Below, one piece after another: positions 52,942 through 61,875 of a DNA stretch of 64,000 bases. The stretch is from Crocinitomicaceae bacterium (GTDB lineage Bacteria; Bacteroidota; Bacteroidia; Flavobacteriales_D; Crocinitomicaceae): contig JAHEIL010000020.1 of the NCBI GenBank assembly GCA_024639405.1, forward strand, positions 1 through 64,000, read 5' to 3'. How positions within the stretch are numbered: the first letter of the stretch is position 1; each line of letters opens with the position of its first letter. The position numbers and the translations under genes are program-made. The notes below the pieces were generated by a model that was not told the DNA's origin, did not search any database, and was given only the letters and a program-made list of their open reading frames with translations.

Positions 52942-55900
52942 TTATTGAATTACAGTATCACTTGTTGGCATTTGTTGCATCATTTGCTGAACATTCATAG
53001 GCGCTCCGCTTGCTGCCGCTGGAGCTGGCTTTCCTTTTTTCAAGCCATATTGCACGGCGATTGCATCCAAATAATCTTTGAGTGCAAACAAACGATTCGC
53101 ATATTTTCCAGCACTTGAACCTGGTCGTGTACTTTCGCCATTATCAGCCGCTAATTCTTCCAATCCTCTGTATATTTCTGGGAAAACAGATGTATACAAT
53201 TCTTTGATTTTAGCTTGCGTACGTTTCGCCAAAGCACTATTTTGACTTCCGAATTCCTGGTCAATTGCTGTTAAATGCAAGTTAAAATAAGCATCTAATG
53301 CAGCATACAAATCTTTTGTATTATCTGGATTTGATGCAATTGCTGGAGTAGTTTTAGCAAAATAATTTAAGGTTGATTCCAAATGAGCCGCAACAATTAA
53401 TCCTAATTTTTCAGCTTCCACTTTCTTACCTGCTTTGTATAATATTTTTACGTAATCATGTAAAATACCATCTTTGTATGCATTTAATTCAGCACCACCA
53501 TTATTGTACTTCGTTCTGGTGTCAGTTTGCGGTTCACCGTAATCAATTACAACATCAGCTGGCATAACTTTCAACGAATGCATAATTAATTTTGCCGCTT
53601 TCGATTTATATGAAGCAATTCTACTATCAGCGCCAGACAAAGATTTCTCCAAATTATTTGCACGATCATTTTGACCAGCTTTACGCATCAATGGTAAATT
53701 AATTTTACAATTCTCAACATTTGCAGCCTCTTGCTCTGCTTTTGAAATGTAATAATCAGCTAAAGCAGCAAAGTGCATTCTATATTGAGAAGTATGTCGT
53801 CTTGTGTAGTAATCAGTTAATACATTTGGATTTGACATCGCACCATAATGGTATGTTGACATTAAATTGGTGTACATTTTATCAGAGAAATGATTGTTTA
53901 AATCTTTCAATGGAGATAATTCGTAAACCAACCCATTTTGCTTCACATATCCTTTCATGTACAATGAAATTGAAACATCTGATCCGCCAGGACTCGAGAA
54001 ATAAATTCCTCGTTTCCAATCATTATTCGCAAGAATATCCAACATCATTACTTGTTCTCTTGTTAATGCGCGCTCTTCAAAATTGAATTTCAATTCATCC
54101 AAACAAGCATTCTTTTGAGCTGCAGTGATGATTCCAGATTTAACTGCATTTTCTTTATTCACTGGTAAAACAAAACCTGTTGTTGGGAAAATACGCACTT
54201 TATTTTGCCCATCAAACGATACGATATTTTTATCATCTCTAACAAAACTCATCGCTTCTTTTATGTTTGCAAAATCCCATGGTTTTTCAAATTCCATGAT
54301 TAAATTTTGAAATTCTTGCGCTTTTCCTTCAGGGAAAGTTACAACACCACTTTGAACACTTGACAATAATTCGAATGCCGCAGCATATTTTTTATAAATT
54401 GTTTCAACTATATCTTTTCCAGTATTGCTTCCTAAATCTGTTTTCAATTCTTCTACTCTTCCAGCAACATTTGGCTGAGTTGAAGAAACACCTGCTAACA
54501 TTGTCGATGCTTGAATATTAAAGTTATTAATAGAATTGGCTACCAAAGCTTGATTGCTTTTTACACGCATTGAAATCACTTTATTCAAGACATCTTCACC
54601 AGCATTCAAATAGAACATTTCAAATAAATTTGAAAAGACAACTTGATCTGTACTACCAGCAAACATCAAAATTTGATCTTCAGTAAATTTGATTGGTAAC
54701 GGATCTGAATCGTAAGCACGCATTTTCATTTGATCAGTATACCAATCCGTTTGCATCAAAGAAAGGTTACAAACTCTTACATCTGTTCTTTTTTCTTCTA
54801 CTTCTTGCAAATACCATAATGGGAATGTATCGTTATCACCATTCGTAAATAATATACCATTGTTCTCACATGATTCTAGGTAATTGAATGCAAGATCATG
54901 TGCAGAAGTTTTTAATGAACGATTGTGGTCATCAAATCCTTGCATTCCCATAATCAATGGAACAAACAAGCCCAATCCACCAGCTAAAATTGCTCCATAC
55001 GAATCATTTTTAAGTTGTTTTCTTAGCAACATCATGAGCCCCAAAAGCGCCGCTGTAATTCCTGCAATAATTAACCAAGATACAGTAGTTGGCATTCCTA
55101 CTTCAGCACCTAAATCGGCAAAGAAGAATAAAACCAATCCGCCCAAAAGCACATAAATCACTTTCATTAGATCTGCCTTTTTGAAGCGCATGAATGCATC
55201 ATACAATCCATAAATTCCAATTCCAATCCACATTGCAAAGAAATAGAAAGAACCTGCCAACGCATAATCACGTTCTCTCGGTTCAAAAGGTTTTGGATTT
55301 AGATAAATAATAATTGCAACACCTGTAAACAAGAACGCTAAAAATAAAACAAATGCATCTTTAGGCGCTCTGTAGAAATGGAAAAATAAACCAATTAAAC
55401 CTAAAATTAAAGGTAAATAGAAGAATTTATTGTTTGCTGGATTATTGGTTGTATAATCTGGTGCATTTGTTTGATCTCCTAATCGATCATTATCGATTGC
55501 AGAAAAACCTGAAATCCAGTTTCCTCGCATGTTGTCTCCATGACCTTGAATGTCATTTTGACGACCAGCAAAGTTCCACATGAAATAACGCCAGTACATC
55601 CAATCCACTTGGTAAGATAAGAAGAAACGGAAGTTTTCTCCAGCTGTAGGCAATCGTTTTCCATCTTTCCCTTTTTCAGTTATCGCATCATCATTTGCAT
55701 CGTAGCCAGACCATTTAGCATATCCATCTATGCGCTGTTGTTCTTGATTCCAATACATTCTTGGGAAAAACATATTTTGCGCATAGGTTGGAACAGCATT
55801 GATTCGTTCTGTTTCGTTGGACTCAAAGTACTTTTCTTCCACAGAACCACCATTATCAGCTGCATACTTTCTAGCTCTTGCTTCATCTTTAAAAGCTTTT

Positions 55901-57060
55901 AATGTTGCTTCACCTTTCGTTACAACAAATCTTCTTAACAAGAAAGGAGATCGGTCATCCCATAATTCACGTTCATTTTCAGTAGAATTCCACGCTGGGC
56001 CATACAACAATGGAGCTGAACCGTATTGTTCACGCTTTAAATAAGCATGTAATGTAACTAAATTCTCAGGATCGTTTTCATCTAAGGGCGTATTTGCATT
56101 AGATCGAATTACAATAACTGCAAACGAACCGTAACCAATTAACAAGAAAATTAAACCCATAATGGCGTTGTACAAAATCGTTTTTCCTTTTTTACGGGCG
56201 TAACGAATACCCCAAACCAAAGCGATAATTAATGCTCCAAAAAAGAAAATTGTTCCTGCGAAAAAAGGTAAGCCTATACTATTTACAAATGCAATTTCAA
56301 AAGAAGATGCTAATGAAATAGAACCTGCTATAACTGCCTCTTGAATAAATCCAAGGATAAATATGGATAAAATACCCGTTAACAAAATGCCTTTTAAATC
56401 TGTTACTTCTTTGTGTCGGAAATAAATAACAAAACAAATTGCTGGCACAACAAGAATTCCTAATAAATGGACCCCAATTGCCAATCCTAATAAAAACATA
56501 ATTAATAACAACCAACGATTTGGTGCGTAATCAGCAGATAACATACCATGTTTTATGGCAGCCATTTCCTCGTCCCACTTAAGAATTGCCCAAAAGATAA
56601 CCGCTGTAAACAATGATGACATTGCGTAAACCTCACCCTCAACAGCTGAAAACCAAAAAGATTCAGAGAAAGCATAAGCCAACGAACCTATAAATCCACT
56701 TGCTAAAATTGCAATAATATCTGCTTTAGTTGGTTCTTCTTTTCCTTTAACAGTCATTTTTTTAACCAACAATGTGATCGACCAAAACATGAATAAGATG
56801 GTCAATGAACTAGAAATAGCAGACAAACGGTTGATCCAAATGGCTACATTTTCAGGTGCAGCAAAAAACGAAAACAATCTTCCCAAAATCATAAATAAAG
56901 GAGCTCCAGGAGGATGCCCTACTTCTAATTTATATGCAGCGGTTATGTATTCCCCGCAATCCCATAAACTTACCGTATCTTCAATGGTCATGAAGTAAAC
57001 AATGGTTGCAATTAAAAAGACAAACCAACCAAGATATACGTTCAATTTTTTGTAATTCAT
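52942..57060 (-). CDS. DUF2723 / GT117 family membrane glycosyltransferase-like protein
   Basis: 1372-residue polytopic membrane protein. The N-terminal GT-C-like part has VSLWDCGEYITAAYKLEVGH with Asp34 and Glu37 in the first extracytoplasmic loop, the DUF2723 hallmark, and many helices up to about residue 330. Further helices follow around 550-720, after FYFFAMWIGIGIYG and before GNDDTFPLWYLQEVEEKR-like sequence. The last 600 residues are soluble and mostly helical. The end PAPAAASGAPMNVQQMMQQM is low-complexity. Members are large POMT-like proteins of Bacteroidota proposed to transfer sugars to envelope or secreted proteins. Upstream region 57061-57249 separates it from tRNA-Gln. Confidence 0.9.
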   Translation of the reverse strand: MNYKKLNVYLGWFVFLIATIVYFMTIEDTVSLWDCGEYITAAYKLEVGHPPGAPLFMILGRLFSFFAAPENVAIWINRLSAISSSLTILFMFWSITLLVKKMTVKGKEEPTKADIIAILASGFIGSLAYAFSESFWFSAVEGEVYAMSSLFTAVIFWAILKWDEEMAAIKHGMLSADYAPNRWLLLIMFLLGLAIGVHLLGILVVPAICFVIYFRHKEVTDLKGILLTGILSIFILGFIQEAVIAGSISLASSFEIAFVNSIGLPFFAGTIFFFGALIIALVWGIRYARKKGKTILYNAIMGLIFLLIGYGSFAVIVIRSNANTPLDENDPENLVTLHAYLKREQYGSAPLLYGPAWNSTENERELWDDRSPFLLRRFVVTKGEATLKAFKDEARARKYAADNGGSVEEKYFESNETERINAVPTYAQNMFFPRMYWNQEQQRIDGYAKWSGYDANDDAITEKGKDGKRLPTAGENFRFFLSYQVDWMYWRYFMWNFAGRQNDIQGHGDNMRGNWISGFSAIDNDRLGDQTNAPDYTTNNPANNKFFYLPLILGLIGLFFHFYRAPKDAFVLFLAFLFTGVAIIIYLNPKPFEPRERDYALAGSFYFFAMWIGIGIYGLYDAFMRFKKADLMKVIYVLLGGLVLFFFADLGAEVGMPTTVSWLIIAGITAALLGLMMLLRKQLKNDSYGAILAGGLGLFVPLIMGMQGFDDHNRSLKTSAHDLAFNYLESCENNGILFTNGDNDTFPLWYLQEVEEKRTDVRVCNLSLMQTDWYTDQMKMRAYDSDPLPIKFTEDQILMFAGSTDQVVFSNLFEMFYLNAGEDVLNKVISMRVKSNQALVANSINNFNIQASTMLAGVSSTQPNVAGRVEELKTDLGSNTGKDIVETIYKKYAAAFELLSSVQSGVVTFPEGKAQEFQNLIMEFEKPWDFANIKEAMSFVRDDKNIVSFDGQNKVRIFPTTGFVLPVNKENAVKSGIITAAQKNACLDELKFNFEERALTREQVMMLDILANNDWKRGIYFSSPGGSDVSISLYMKGYVKQNGLVYELSPLKDLNNHFSDKMYTNLMSTYHYGAMSNPNVLTDYYTRRHTSQYRMHFAALADYYISKAEQEAANVENCKINLPLMRKAGQNDRANNLEKSLSGADSRIASYKSKAAKLIMHSLKVMPADVVIDYGEPQTDTRTKYNNGGAELNAYKDGILHDYVKILYKAGKKVEAEKLGLIVAAHLESTLNYFAKTTPAIASNPDNTKDLYAALDAYFNLHLTAIDQEFGSQNSALAKRTQAKIKELYTSVFPEIYRGLEELAADNGESTRPGSSAGKYANRLFALKDYLDAIAVQYGLKKGKPAPAAASGAPMNVQQMMQQMPTSDTVIQ

Positions 57061-57249
57061 GTTTTATTGTTTTAAGTTTTCGTCAAAAATGACCGCCACT
57101 TTAAATTGTAGCGATGCGAATTTAAAAATATATCCGCACCTTTCCTTTCATTCGGTGTGAAAAAATGCCAAAAAATTTAAATTTTATTCTTGAACGAAAA
57201 AAATAATTAAACTTTTTTTGTTTTTTTCGCACAAATTAATTTTTGTTAT

Positions 57250-57257
57250 TATATTTG
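57250..57257 (+). promoter_or_regulatory. Candidate -7 box TATATTTG for tRNA-Gln
   Basis: TATATTTG fits TAnnTTTG and lies 11 bp before the mature tRNA start. A TTTG at 57217-57220 is 29 bp upstream, too far for a standard -33 box. Confidence 0.4.
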
Positions 57258-57268
57258 CACCCACAAAA

Positions 57269-57341
57269 TGGCCCATGGTGTAACTGGCAACACGTCGGTT
57301 TTTGGTACCGAAGAGTCTAGGTTCGAGCCCTAGTGGGCCAA
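57269..57341 (+). tRNA. tRNA-Gln (anticodon TTG)
   Basis: Acceptor arms TGGCCCA (57269-57275) and TGGGCCA (57334-57340) pair fully. The anticodon arm is TCGGT-TTTTGGT-ACCGA, giving anticodon TTG. The T arm CTAGG-TTCGAGC-CCTAG has a perfect 5-bp stem. The discriminator is A at 57341 and CCA is not encoded. 73 nt long, with a strong terminator just downstream. Confidence 0.96.
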
Positions 57342-57352
57342 CTCTTTAAAAC

Positions 57353-57384
57353 AAAAAAAGCTTCTCAATGAGAAGCTTTTTTTT
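57353..57384. terminator. Bidirectional terminator between tRNA-Gln and nifU-like gene
   Basis: AAAAAGCTTCTC (ending 57366) pairs with GAGAAGCTTTTT (57370 on) around an AAT loop, with A and T runs on either side. It serves the rightward tRNA and the leftward mrp operon, whose last stop is at 57401. Confidence 0.88.
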
Positions 57385-57400
57385 ATTCTATTATTTTTAA

Positions 57401-57661
57401 TTAATTGACTGTTTGTTCATTAAATGATTCTACACCTTTAATTTCGGGGCAAGAACTTTTTAATGCTTCTTCTAATCCAGCTTTTAAAGTCATCACACTC
57501 ATTGAGCAATCGCTGCAAGCTCCTAATAAACGAACACGTACGATGCCATTTTCAGTAATATCAACCAATTCCATATCTCCGCCATCGTCATGCAAAAAAG
57601 GACGAAGTTGTTCGATCGCAAAATTTACTTTTTCAAGCACTAACTCTTTTTCTGATTTCAT
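57401..57661 (-). CDS. NifU C-terminal-domain protein (Fe-S carrier)
   Basis: 86-residue NifU-like domain protein that binds a transient Fe-S cluster through GACSDCSM (Cys49, Cys52). The family core LRPFLHDDGGDMELVDITEN is clear. I use the ATG at 57661, one base after the Mrp stop (TAA-G-ATG); the frame extends to 57697 inside mrp, but that part is lysine-rich and unrelated. Coupled with the Mrp ATPase, another Fe-S carrier, so both likely work in cluster delivery. Confidence 0.93.
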   Translation of the reverse strand: MKSEKELVLEKVNFAIEQLRPFLHDDGGDMELVDITENGIVRVRLLGACSDCSMSVMTLKAGLEEALKSSCPEIKGVESFNEQTVN

Positions 57662-57662
57662 C

Positions 57663-58730
57663 TTAGTTTTTTTTAACTGCTTTGACTTTTTCAACAAATG
57701 TTGTTACAATTTCATCGAATGCTGTTGAAATAGGTGTGTTTTCTTGGAATACTGCAGGACGGCCTAAATCACCTGCTTCACGAACACTTTGGACCAATGG
57801 AATATGCCCTAAAAACGGTACATTCATTCCTTCAGCTAAGTTTTTAGCACCATCTCTACCGAAAATATAATACTTGTTTTCTGGCAATTCTAATGGGGTA
57901 AACCAAGCCATGTTTTCTAAGATTCCAGCTACTGGAACATTAATCGATTCCATTTGGAACATGTTTACGCCTCTTCTTGCATCTGCTAAAGCTACCTCTT
58001 GAGGAGTTGAAACAATCACAACACAATCTAAAGGAACCGTTTGAACCAAAGACAAATGAATGTCACCTGTACCTGGAGGTAAATCAATTAACAAATAATC
58101 TAATTCACCCCAATAAGCGTCTGTAAATAATTGTGTTAAAGCTTTTGCTGCCATTGGACCTCTCCAAACAACTGCATTGTCTTGTTCCGTAAAAAATCCA
58201 ATTGATAAAATTTTAATGCCATAGCTCATGACTGGATTGATCATAGCTGTTCCTTCTACATCAATCATTTCCGGACGTTCTTTCACCACATCAAACATGG
58301 TTGGCATTGAAGGGCCGTAAATATCCGCATCAACTATTCCAACTCTGTAACCCGCTTTTGCTAAACCTCCAGCTAAGTTTGCTGTTACTGTTGATTTTCC
58401 AACACCTCCTTTTCCAGAAGCAATTGCAACGATGTTTTTAACATCTGGCAAAATTTTACGTCTTACCTTTTGAGCTTCAGCTGGAATTCCTTTTACGTCA
58501 CATGTAACTGAAATGTCTTTCCCAAACACTCTTTTCAAATTAAATGCAACTGCTTCTTGCATGCGTTTTCGTGCATGCAATGCTGGGTTTGAAACATTTA
58601 CTACGACATCAATTGAAGTAGCTGAAAATTGGATATCTTCCACTAAATTTAGTGAAACTATGTCTTTTTTTAAATCCGGTTCAATAATTGTACCTAAGAC
58701 ATTAATTATTTGTTCGCGATCTATTACCAT
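57663..58730 (-). CDS. mrp: Mrp/NBP35 family Fe-S carrier ATPase
   Basis: 355 residues. The N-terminal MIP18-like (DUF59) domain (INVLGTIIEPDLKKDIVSL) is followed by a P-loop ATPase domain with the deviant Walker A GKGGVGKST (residues 106-114), VDADIYGPSMPTMFD, LLIDLPPGTGD, and PENKYYIFGRDGAKNLAEG. It carries Fe-S clusters to apoproteins. The ATG at 58730 is chosen; an upstream ATG at 58748 would add six residues. Coupled to the NifU-like gene downstream. Confidence 0.94.
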   Translation of the reverse strand: MVIDREQIINVLGTIIEPDLKKDIVSLNLVEDIQFSATSIDVVVNVSNPALHARKRMQEAVAFNLKRVFGKDISVTCDVKGIPAEAQKVRRKILPDVKNIVAIASGKGGVGKSTVTANLAGGLAKAGYRVGIVDADIYGPSMPTMFDVVKERPEMIDVEGTAMINPVMSYGIKILSIGFFTEQDNAVVWRGPMAAKALTQLFTDAYWGELDYLLIDLPPGTGDIHLSLVQTVPLDCVVIVSTPQEVALADARRGVNMFQMESINVPVAGILENMAWFTPLELPENKYYIFGRDGAKNLAEGMNVPFLGHIPLVQSVREAGDLGRPAVFQENTPISTAFDEIVTTFVEKVKAVKKN

Positions 58731-58778
58731 CGCTACAAAATTAATCAAAAGAAAATGAAAGAATGAAAAAAATGATTT

Positions 58779-59372
58779 TTATTGTTTCGTTTTTAATGGT
58801 TTAAATGATTTGATCGATTTTGCAATCCAACGAACCATTTCTTTATCATTTCCATCGTCTGAATTTCTTAATTCGTAACTAATACCGTCGATAATTTGTT
58901 CTGCATATACATGGTAACTAACATGTTCTACTCCTACTTTAGAAGAAGCATTGTTAATGCCTTTTACTTTTAATTTTTTCTCATAAACTATGATGTTTTT
59001 TTCGTTCACCAAGTAGTTTATTTCAAACCAATCTTTATTATTTAACTCTTTCTTTTTAGCTTCAACCAAGTTTTTATTGTTGCCAAAATCTTCCATGTGA
59101 ATTAAAAATTTTTCTCCAATTTTTAGATCCCATCTAAAATCATTTTCAACATGATTAATTTCTACTTCAGTTGATGAGCCAATGTCTGCTGTTTCATCGG
59201 GAACCATTATCATAGCGGGCAAAGCATATTGCTTAAGATGAACACCTTTATACTCGTAGTAATCATTATCAAAGTAAGTGATTTCTTGACTTTTTTCTTC
59301 TGTAGTAGTGTGGCATGACGCTAAAATTAAAAACGAAGACACAAGAAATAGTAATAAATGTTTTAAATTCAT
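58779..59372 (-). CDS. Hypothetical lipoprotein, 197 residues
   Basis: Signal peptide with lipobox LILASC (Cys20). The body mixes beta strands and charged turns (STEVEINHVENDFRWDLKIG, DWFEINYLVNEKNIIVYEKK) and a recognisable C-terminal stretch GNDKEMVRWIAKSIKSFKPL. I do not recognise a named family; it looks like a typical Bacteroidota envelope lipoprotein with no enzymatic motif. It lies upstream of mrp on the same strand (48 bp to the chosen start), so co-transcription is possible but no functional link is evident. Confidence 0.75.
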   Translation of the reverse strand: MNLKHLLLFLVSSFLILASCHTTTEEKSQEITYFDNDYYEYKGVHLKQYALPAMIMVPDETADIGSSTEVEINHVENDFRWDLKIGEKFLIHMEDFGNNKNLVEAKKKELNNKDWFEINYLVNEKNIIVYEKKLKVKGINNASSKVGVEHVSYHVYAEQIIDGISYELRNSDDGNDKEMVRWIAKSIKSFKPLKTKQ

Positions 59373-59496
59373 ATATTAATTATATAGAGTTGTTCGTTTT
59401 GAAAATACGTGTTATCCAAAAAAAAGTTACGTTAATTAAAACAATTATACTTTTTAAATGTTAACTTAAAATAAGATACAAATTAATAAAAGATAA

Positions 59497-60363
59497 ATGG
59501 CAGAATACGGTATAAAAGACTTAGAGATTCTATCTGGAATAAAAGCTCATACTATCCGTATTTGGGAAAAACGCTACAATTTAATCGCGCCCAACCGAAC
59601 AGATACACAAATTAGAAAGTATACTGATGAAGAGCTGAGAGAATTATTGTCGATTTCTATTTTATACAATAACCAGGTGAAAATATCGAAAATTGCTGAT
59701 ATGACACCAAGGGAACGGTATGAAAAAGTGAACGAATTAAGGACCAAGACAGCAAATAATAATGAACAAAAACTAATCTTATCTCTTATTGATTTAGATG
59801 AAATTAGTTTTAAAAATATCATTCAAAATAGCATCGATGAAATTGGTTTAGAATCCACATTTACCACAGTCTTAATTCCTTTTTTAGATAGAATAGGTGT
59901 GATGTATATTGTCGGTTCGATAAATCCAGCACAAGAACATTTTATCTCAACCTTAATTCGTCAAAAAATTATTGCTGAAATTGATAAACTTGAAATTCCA
60001 TCCTCCAATGAAGCACCCATTTTGTTGTATTTGCCAGAACATGAATGGCACGAATTAAGCTTGTTGTTTTACCAATTTACATTGCGTAAAAAAGGTATCA
60101 ATACAGTTTATTTTGGGCAAAGTCTTCCCTATGATTCATTGATTGAAAGTATCCATTTCTTAAAACCAAAAGCTATATTAACTTCATGGTTGACTGCCAT
60201 AGAAGAACAATTTATTATTGATTACTTCAATCAATTGAAAAAAGAAATTGGTTCTACTTTAATTATTGCTGGAGGATATCAAATCAACTTACATTATTCG
60301 AAAATTAATAATAACGTCAATCAAATTAAATCACTCGATGATTTGATTGCAAATATTAGTTAA
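59497..60363 (+). CDS. MerR-family regulator with B12-binding-like domain (CarH/LitR type)
   Basis: 288 residues. The winged-helix MerR domain occupies about 1-70 (YGIKDLEILSGIKAHTIRIW, EKRYNLIAPNRTDTQIRKYT). A four-helix cap follows, with NPAQEHFISTLIRQ carrying the EH pair (147-148). A Rossmann-like domain then has LPEHEWHELSLLFYQF with His185 in the place of the lower cobalamin ligand, plus INTVYFGQSLP. CarH proteins use adenosylcobalamin to sense light and often control carotenoid genes. Here the DxHxxG core reads EWHELS and the cap Trp is replaced (VMYIVG), so B12 binding is not certain. Overlaps the convergent barrel gene by 8 bp. Confidence 0.87.
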   Translation: MAEYGIKDLEILSGIKAHTIRIWEKRYNLIAPNRTDTQIRKYTDEELRELLSISILYNNQVKISKIADMTPRERYEKVNELRTKTANNNEQKLILSLIDLDEISFKNIIQNSIDEIGLESTFTTVLIPFLDRIGVMYIVGSINPAQEHFISTLIRQKIIAEIDKLEIPSSNEAPILLYLPEHEWHELSLLFYQFTLRKKGINTVYFGQSLPYDSLIESIHFLKPKAILTSWLTAIEEQFIIDYFNQLKKEIGSTLIIAGGYQINLHYSKINNNVNQIKSLDDLIANIS

Positions 60364-61444
60364 AAACATAACTTACATTTGCTATTGTTGACCAATTGTT
60401 TAAAGTTGAAAAATCTACAATTTTAGAATTACTATGCGAATATTTCCCTTCCAAACGAACAACTAATTTTTTAAAGATCCAATAGTCAAAATTTGCGGAA
60501 CAAACAATCATTTTTCTAGTAGAACTAGCACCTTCAAAAGGAATAATTGTGTTATAAGGATCGTGAACATATTCAATCCTACCTGCATATTTTATGTGTT
60601 TTGAATGTTCTTTTTGAACAATTAAGACCAAAACTTTCCAATTAGATGTTTGGTTGTTACGCCTATCAAAACCAAGATCAAACCCACCTGTAACATTGAT
60701 TTTAGAAGTTGATTTAAACTGAAAATAAAAATTATGATAGTTTCTTAAATATGGAGTTAAGTCATTTATTTTCCCAATAAAATTACTGTAATTAAACAAC
60801 CATTTTTTAGATGGTGTATAATTAAGTTGAAGTCCAATAGAAGGAGAAAAAGATGGTGTTTTAGAAGCGATGCGTTGCCAACCATTTAATGCCAACAAAT
60901 TGACAGACCATTTTTCTGAAGGATGGCTATAATTTAATTTAATACCTGTTTCATAATACGGTGAATTTTCAGCTAACACACTTCTTGAAAGCGTCTGACA
61001 ATCTGTGTTTAACGCGCTTTCAAACCCAATATGAGAAGGAAGAATTCCCGCATCTAGCCAAATTTCATGTTTTTTTGAAACTTTCATTCCAACAGATGCT
61101 TCGTTTATGAATTGAAGTAAATCAGGTTCGTTTGAATAATTATACTGGGCATAATTCCCTGAATGAAAAGCTAAATTTGCACGCTTGTTTTTATAAAGAT
61201 AGGCCGTTTTAAAATAAATTAAATTGAAGTTTAACTCATTGTTCCGCTTGTAATTATAACTAAAAGAAGGTTTCAAATGCTTATTTGAGGAAAAATCATG
61301 GCTGAAATAGGCATCTACTAAAAATGAAAATTTTAATTTCTGTATAGAATCTTTTTTATTGTTCAATGAATCTTTTTGAGCAAAAGATTTAAAAGGTAAT
61401 AAAACTAAAAAAAGGATGCTATTTAATAAAACTATTTGTTTCAC
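60356..61444 (-). CDS. Outer-membrane beta-barrel protein (putative porin, BBP2-like)
   Basis: 362 residues starting at a GTG two bases after the preceding stop (TAG-CT-GTG). Signal peptide ends near LPFKSFAQ. The body alternates aromatic residues as expected of barrel strands (KRNNELNFNLIYFKTAYLY, NYAQYNYSN, ASVGMKVSKKHEIWLDAGIL) and ends in YVFN, a terminal aromatic strand recognised for outer-membrane insertion. PSHIGFESALNTDCQTLSRS is typical of BBP2-type putative porins in Bacteroidota. Substrate unknown. In an operon with lipB and a small hypothetical gene. Confidence 0.82.
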   Translation of the reverse strand: MKQIVLLNSILFLVLLPFKSFAQKDSLNNKKDSIQKLKFSFLVDAYFSHDFSSNKHLKPSFSYNYKRNNELNFNLIYFKTAYLYKNKRANLAFHSGNYAQYNYSNEPDLLQFINEASVGMKVSKKHEIWLDAGILPSHIGFESALNTDCQTLSRSVLAENSPYYETGIKLNYSHPSEKWSVNLLALNGWQRIASKTPSFSPSIGLQLNYTPSKKWLFNYSNFIGKINDLTPYLRNYHNFYFQFKSTSKINVTGGFDLGFDRRNNQTSNWKVLVLIVQKEHSKHIKYAGRIEYVHDPYNTIIPFEGASSTRKMIVCSANFDYWIFKKLVVRLEGKYSHSNSKIVDFSTLNNWSTIANVSYVFN

Positions 61445-61446
61445 AG

Positions 61447-61875
61447 CTATTTTAATAATGAACCTTTAAAACCTAATAATGGTATGAGTTCCATTTTTAA
61501 TGGATCTATTGTTCCAGCTGGAAAGACAAATTTTTTGTCAAATAAATCATCATTGACCCAAAAACTAATCCAAAACTCATTGTCAATAGCAAAAACTTCT
61601 TCCATCATTGGTTCAATTTTTGCTGCTTCATTCGGCAACAAAACTTCCAAGGAATGTCTTAATGTTGCGGTTTTTAATTGCTCGCCAGACTGAGGGTTTT
61701 TTCCATAGCCAGTAACTGAAATGATTATTCCTTCCATAATGTCGTCTCTTAAATTCAAGAGATAGGCATTGTAAATAAATTCATTGTTTTCTGAAAGTTC
61801 TTGAACGACAGCTACTGCTACGTTTTCAACTATTGGTCCTGTTAATCCTTCTTTCATTCTATTGATTATTTCCAA
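61447..61875 (-). CDS. Conserved hypothetical protein, 142 residues
   Basis: Soluble alpha/beta protein without signal peptide or recognised motif. It has a hydrophobic VAVAVVQEL strand, YNAYLLNLRDDIMEGIIISV, a central RHSLEVLLPNEAAKIEPM segment, and an aromatic end with FWISFWVNDDLFDKKFVFP. I recall similar unnamed proteins next to lipB in Bacteroidota, but cannot give a function. The ATG at 61875 overlaps the lipB stop by 10 bp; an ATG at 61857 is an alternative. Confidence 0.75.
   Translation of the reverse strand: MEIINRMKEGLTGPIVENVAVAVVQELSENNEFIYNAYLLNLRDDIMEGIIISVTGYGKNPQSGEQLKTATLRHSLEVLLPNEAAKIEPMMEEVFAIDNEFWISFWVNDDLFDKKFVFPAGTIDPLKMELIPLLGFKGSLLK

Noticed and set aside
53721-55156. 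Rightward frames up to 121 codons opposite the GT117 gene
   Set aside because: Antisense to a continuous 1372-residue coding region; no start context or family features.
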